Below are positions 60,605 to 64,000 of a DNA stretch of 64,000 nucleotides, one piece after another; positions within the stretch are counted from its first letter, which is position 1; each line of letters begins with the position of its first letter. Below the pieces are notes generated by a model that saw only the letters and a list, made by a program, of their open reading frames with translations, had not been told where the DNA came from and made no database searches. The position numbers and the translations under genes were made by a program. Origin of the DNA: Luminiphilus sp. (lineage in GTDB: Bacteria > Pseudomonadota > Gammaproteobacteria > Pseudomonadales > Halieaceae); NCBI GenBank assembly GCA_029242325.1, contig JAQWUD010000026.1, positions 1-64,000 on the forward strand. The letters run 5' to 3'.

Positions 60605-61324
60605 TCAGGCCTGAATCAAAGTGCCCTCTTCTCCGCCACGCACAATACTTAGAAGTGCGCCGCGCTGGGCCATATTAAAGACCCGGACCGGCATATTGTG
60701 ATCACGTACCAGGCAGATCGCTGTCAAATCCATCACGCCGAGTTTCTTGTCCAGAACTTCGTCATAGGAGAGCACATCGTACTTAACGGCATTGGGGTCC
60801 GTGACAGGGTCGGCGCTGTAGACACCATCTACCTTGGTTGCCTTGAGGACCACATCTGCCTTCACTTCAATACCGCGCAGGCAGGCTGACGAGTCGGTGG
60901 TGAAAAATGGATTGCCTGTGCCGGCGGCAAAAATCACGACATCGCCGTTAGATAGTGCCCGAATGGCTTTACGTCGATCATAATGCTCGACGACACCGCT
61001 CATTGGAATGGAGGACATCGCCTGAGTCGCGATATTCGATCGCTCCAGCGCGTCTCGCAGGGCAAGTGCGTTCATCACCGTCGCGAGCATACCCATGTGA
61101 TCGCCTGTAACGCGATCCAGCCCCGCGGCGTTCAGCGCCGCGCCGCGGAAGAGGTTACCGCCCCCAACCACCAAACCGATCTGGACGCCAATACCCACCA
61201 ACTGGCCAATTTCCAGCGCCAACTGATCCAGGACTTTGGGGTCAATACCGAATGCTTCCTGACCCGTGAGGGCCTCGCCGCTCAGTTTGAGCAGAATGCG
61301 CTTGTAGACCTTGTCCGCCGCCAC
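60605..61324 (-). CDS. pyrH: Uridylate kinase
   Basis: A 239-residue hexameric UMP kinase of the amino-acid kinase fold. [13 protein letters not shown] begins it, [12 protein letters not shown] binds substrate, and [19 protein letters not shown] and [17 protein letters not shown] are signature segments. It sits between tsf (118-bp gap, probably with its own promoter) and frr. Confidence 0.98.
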   Translation of the reverse strand: MAADKVYKRILLKLSGEALTGQEAFGIDPKVLDQLALEIGQLVGIGVQIGLVVGGGNLFRGAALNAAGLDRVTGDHMGMLATVMNALALRDALERSNIATQAMSSIPMSGVVEHYDRRKAIRALSNGDVVIFAAGTGNPFFTTDSSACLRGIEVKADVVLKATKVDGVYSADPVTDPNAVKYDVLSYDEVLDKKLGVMDLTAICLVRDHNMPVRVFNMAQRGALLSIVRGGEEGTLIQA

Positions 61325-61442
61325 CTATGCCCCTCCCCAACTGACGCTCATTCGCTCTTCATGCTACCGGCCTCAGGAGGTCAGTTCACACAAAAACCTT
61401 GGTGATTCTTATCATCGCAGGCCTGGGGGCGTGTGCTTCGGT

Positions 61443-62300
61443 TTATTTGCCCAGCTGCGCGGCAACCTCCGCTGCAAAATCCACTTTTTCGACCTCGATA
61501 CCCTCACCCACCTCAAAGCGGGTGAAATCCAGCACCTCAGCACCCGCGGAAGAGACCAGCTTACCAACCGTGGTATCAGGGTCCTTGACGAAGGCCTGCT
61601 CGGTTAAACTATTCTCTGCCAAAAACTTGCGAATGCGGCCTTCCACCATTTTCTCAACTATTTCGGCGGGCTTGCCTGAGTCTTGTGCCTGCGCAGAATA
61701 GATTTCACGTTCCTTAGCGACCACTTCCGTGGGCATTTGCGCCGGCGAGACCACCTGCGGACTGACAGCGGCAACATGCATGGCCACATCGCGAGCCAAC
61801 TCCCTGGAACCCCCCTTGAGTGAGACCAGCACTGCGATGCGATTATTACCGTGGACATAACCTGCCACCACACCTTCTGCGGCAGTATGCGTCACTACCC
61901 GGCGGACACTGATATGTTCACCGATTTTCTGAACCAAGGCCTGACGAGCGGTTTCCGTTTCGTCCGCCGCCAGAGTTCCAACATCATTGATTTTGTGATC
62001 AAAAGCTTTGTGGACAACTGATTTCACGAAACCCAGGAAGTTTTCATCGCGGGCAACAAAGTCAGTCTCGCTATTGACCTCAACCATGGCAGCGAAACTG
62101 CCATCGTCTGCGGTTTGAATCGCAACGACGCCGTCTGCCGCCGTTCTACCCGCCTTCTTCGCGGCCTTCATACCACTTGATTTGCGCAACGCCTCGATGG
62201 CGGCGTCTACATCACCTCCCGCGTCTGCCAATGCTTTCTTGCACTCAAGCAAGCCGAGACCAGTCCTTTCTCGAAGTTCCTTTACCAATGCCGCAGACAT
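61443..62300 (-). CDS. tsf: Elongation factor Ts
   Basis: A 285-residue guanine-nucleotide exchange factor for EF-Tu. The N-terminal UBA-like domain reads [20 protein letters not shown], and the exchange core has [15 protein letters not shown] with the conserved TDFV motif. It follows rpsB by 99 bp; the gap carries an inverted repeat (GAGGG...CCCTC) without a T run, which may attenuate tsf relative to rpsB. Confidence 0.98.
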   Translation of the reverse strand: MSAALVKELRERTGLGLLECKKALADAGGDVDAAIEALRKSSGMKAAKKAGRTAADGVVAIQTADDGSFAAMVEVNSETDFVARDENFLGFVKSVVHKAFDHKINDVGTLAADETETARQALVQKIGEHISVRRVVTHTAAEGVVAGYVHGNNRIAVLVSLKGGSRELARDVAMHVAAVSPQVVSPAQMPTEVVAKEREIYSAQAQDSGKPAEIVEKMVEGRIRKFLAENSLTEQAFVKDPDTTVGKLVSSAGAEVLDFTRFEVGEGIEVEKVDFAAEVAAQLGK

Positions 62301-62399
62301 GCTTTCACCTCTTTATGTCGTCCTCCTCAGAAGGACACGCCAATGCGTTGAGGGTGCAAAGGCCCTCGCGATGCGAATAATTGAACCACAGAAGCCGGA

Positions 62400-63260
62400 T
62401 CAGGAGGCAGGTGCGTCAGCCTCTGCTCTCTCACCCGCTTCAGAGGGCGCAGGCCCTGCCGCTTCGGCCGATTCCTCGGCTGAAGGAACAGCATCTTCTG
62501 CCGGTGCGGCTTCCTGCGCGACGGGCGCGGGCTCATCCATTACCTCGACAAATTCATCAGCAGCGATTACCTCTCCCGCCTGAGTTCTTCCAGCGAGCAC
62601 CGCATCCGCGACAGCCGCAACATAAAGCTTGATGGCCCGAATCGCGTCATCGTTCCCAGGGATCACATAGTCCACCCCATCAGGATTGCTGTTGGTGTCG
62701 ACAATACCGATTACGGGGATGCCGAGCTTATTAGCTTCGGTCACCGCAATACGCTCATGGTCCACATCCACCACAAACAGTACGTCGGGCAAACCCGACA
62801 TTTCCTTGATGCCCCCGATCGATCGCTCCAGCTTCTCTTTCGTCCTGGAGCGCATCAGCGCTTCCTTCTTGGTCAGCTTCGCAAAAGTGCCATCCCGCTC
62901 CTGCTCCTCAAGCTCTCTCAGTCGCTTGATCGAGGATCGAATCGTCTTGTAGTTGGTGAGCATTCCGCCCAGCCATCGGTGGCTGACAAACGGCATTCCA
63001 CAGCGTCTGGCTTGTTCCTCGATGATCTTGCCCGCCGCACGCTTGGTGCCAACGAACATGACCTGATTTTTCTTTTCAGCGAGCCGCTGAACGGTTTGCA
63101 ACGCGTCGTTAAAAGCGGGCACCGTATGCTCTAAATTAATGATGTGAATTTTGTTGCGCGCCCCGAAAATGTACTGATCCATTTTGGGGTTCCAGAATCG
63201 CGTCTGGTGTCCAAAGTGCGCACCTGCTTGCAGCAAGTCCCGCATGCTTACCTGCGTCAT
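62400..63260 (-). CDS. rpsB: 30S ribosomal protein S2
   Basis: I start at [20 protein letters not shown] (63260); the track uses a TTG two codons earlier. The S2 body is standard ([39 protein letters not shown]). At 286 residues it is about 45 longer than E. coli S2 because of an Ala/Glu-rich acidic tail after residue 240 ([20 protein letters not shown] region). It is divergent from map and is the first gene of the minus-strand operon. Confidence 0.98.
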   Translation of the reverse strand: MTQVSMRDLLQAGAHFGHQTRFWNPKMDQYIFGARNKIHIINLEHTVPAFNDALQTVQRLAEKKNQVMFVGTKRAAGKIIEEQARRCGMPFVSHRWLGGMLTNYKTIRSSIKRLRELEEQERDGTFAKLTKKEALMRSRTKEKLERSIGGIKEMSGLPDVLFVVDVDHERIAVTEANKLGIPVIGIVDTNSNPDGVDYVIPGNDDAIRAIKLYVAAVADAVLAGRTQAGEVIAADEFVEVMDEPAPVAQEAAPAEDAVPSAEESAEAAGPAPSEAGERAEADAPAS

Positions 63261-63397
63261 AATCAAACTCTCTGTTTGGGTTTCACTTCCGCCCCCCCTG
63301 CGGCTCCAACCGGTTACACCGGCACCCGGGTCCGCAACTGCGAGGGAACGTGCTATTTGCCTTCAAGGCTTGTACTGAGGCTAGCCCAGCGGCGCGC

Positions 63398-63425
63398 TTT
63401 ATACCACAGACACGACCTCAGTAAA
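63398..63425 (-). promoter_or_regulatory. Candidate rpsB promoter
   Basis: On the minus strand TTTACT (63425-63420) and TATAAA (63403-63398) are separated by 16 bp and fit sigma-70 at 4/6 and 5/6 positions. Transcription would start near 63390, leaving a leader of about 130 nt with a stem CCGGT-GTA-ACCGG; S2 autoregulation through the leader is known in enterobacteria. Confidence 0.4.
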
Positions 63426-63502
63426 AGCGGCACCCCATTCCGCCCTAGAGTCGGTTACACTGCGCCTCGTCCCATTACGCCACCACATTAGCCCACGAGT
63501 TA

Positions 63503-64000
63503 TGACCGCCATCAAGCCAAAAACCGGACCTGAACTCGACGGCATGCGCGAGGCTGGACGTCTTGCTGCGGAAGTCCTAGAAATGATTGCTCCGCTGGTC
63601 ACAGTCGGCATGACCACCAGCGAGATTGACCGAATTTGTCACGAACACATCGTAAACGTTCAGAAAGCAATTCCTGCGCCACTCAATTATAAGGGTTTTC
63701 CAAAGTCCATCTGTACTTCAGTGAATGAGGTTATCTGCCACGGCATCCCCTCCGATACCAAGAAATTGCGCAACGGCGACATCATCAACATCGATGTCAC
63801 TGTGATTAAAGATGGCTGGCATGGCGATACGAGCATTATGCTGGGGGTGGGTGAAGTGGCACCGCACGCCGAGCGACTGATGCGAGTGACGCAGGAATGT
63901 CTTTACCGGGCTCTGGCACTGGTGAAACCTGACGCCACGCTGGGCGACTTGGGACACGTGATTCAGCAATACGCCGAAGCCAATTATTACTCAGTCGTCA
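63503..64000 (+). CDS. map: Type I methionine aminopeptidase (partial, runs off the right edge)
   Basis: Not in the ORF track because it has no stop in the window; I read 166 codons from ATG at 63503. The enzyme removes the initiator Met from nascent proteins. KTGPELDGMREAGRLAAEVLEMI is the typical start; SVNEVICHGIPSD carries the substrate histidine and GDIINIDVTVIKDGWHGDTS the two metal aspartates (IDV and GDTS). The remaining ligands lie beyond the edge. Divergence from rpsB is the standard gammaproteobacterial arrangement. Confidence 0.97.

Noticed and set aside
1-64000. CRISPR arrays, IS elements, prophage, tRNA or rRNA genes
   Set aside because: I saw no regularly spaced repeats, transposase or integrase motifs, or tRNA cloverleaf sequences by eye; tRNAscan and IS searches were not possible.

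Overview
This window looks like the chromosome of a marine-type gammaproteobacterium, plausibly of the OM60/NOR5 (Halieaceae) or SAR92 type; that placement is inferred from gene content, not from a marker phylogeny. The right third (about 45.1-64 kb) is the classic gammaproteobacterial order map | rpsB-tsf-pyrH-frr-uppS-cdsA-dxr-rseP-bamA-skp-lpxD-fabZ-lpxA-lpxB-rnhB-dnaE. The left two thirds are accessory: two catabolic islands separated by a TonB-receptor/cyclic-nucleotide signalling block. I saw no tRNA, rRNA, CRISPR array, IS element or phage gene.

Island 1 (1-13.5 kb): acyl-CoA synthetase (cut by the left edge) and zinc alcohol dehydrogenase on the minus strand, cytochrome P450, TetR regulator, long-chain-type acyl-CoA dehydrogenase, Rieske oxygenase alpha subunit, a small exported protein, a crotonase, a quinone-oxidoreductase-like MDR protein, two exported SnoaL/NTF2-like proteins, an FAH-family hydrolase and a GlcD-like FAD oxidase. 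Its two divergent promoter regions each carry a pair of 15-bp inverted repeats of the form TTGAG-N5-CTCAA spaced exactly 21 bp, probably the TetR operators. The island ends in a decayed ABC-F (YheS/Uup-like) pseudogene at 13.6-14.8 kb.

Island 2 (14.9-24.5 kb and 32.6-44.2 kb): hydantoinase A/B pair, class III CoA transferase, alpha/beta hydrolase-fold protein, isochorismatase-family amidohydrolases, EamA transporter, TauD-like dioxygenase, then MmgE/PrpD, an HpaB/4-hydroxybutyryl-CoA-dehydratase-like protein, CitE-like lyase, GntR regulator, MaoC hydratase, acyl-CoA dehydrogenase, nitroreductase, HMG-CoA-lyase-like protein, an orphan pyruvate dehydrogenase E1 and a third isochorismatase-family enzyme. 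Copies of a 16-bp palindrome close to AAATGTCCGGACATTT stand in five promoter regions, including that of gntR, which suggests one GntR regulon spanning both halves. CoA transferase + MaoC + CitE + PrpD + acyl-CoA dehydrogenase resembles the gene set of the Pseudomonas itaconate (C5-dicarboxylate) locus; with the hydantoinase and amidohydrolases it could take a cyclic imide or amide to a C5 diacid and then to acetyl-CoA and pyruvate. This is a hypothesis.

Between the halves (24.6-32.1 kb, all minus): a 1041-residue TonB-dependent receptor, a short TonB C-terminal-domain protein, a two-TM HAMP class III adenylate cyclase, an HD-domain protein and a protein with one clear and one degenerate cyclic-nucleotide-binding fold. 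Together they look like a compact signalling cassette.

Several accessory enzymes lack residues usually needed in their family: the crotonase lacks both glutamates, the alpha/beta hydrolase lacks the serine nucleophile, the AbfD-like protein lacks two of four cluster ligands and the P450 lacks the I-helix acid. The catabolic chemistry may therefore differ from what generic family names suggest.
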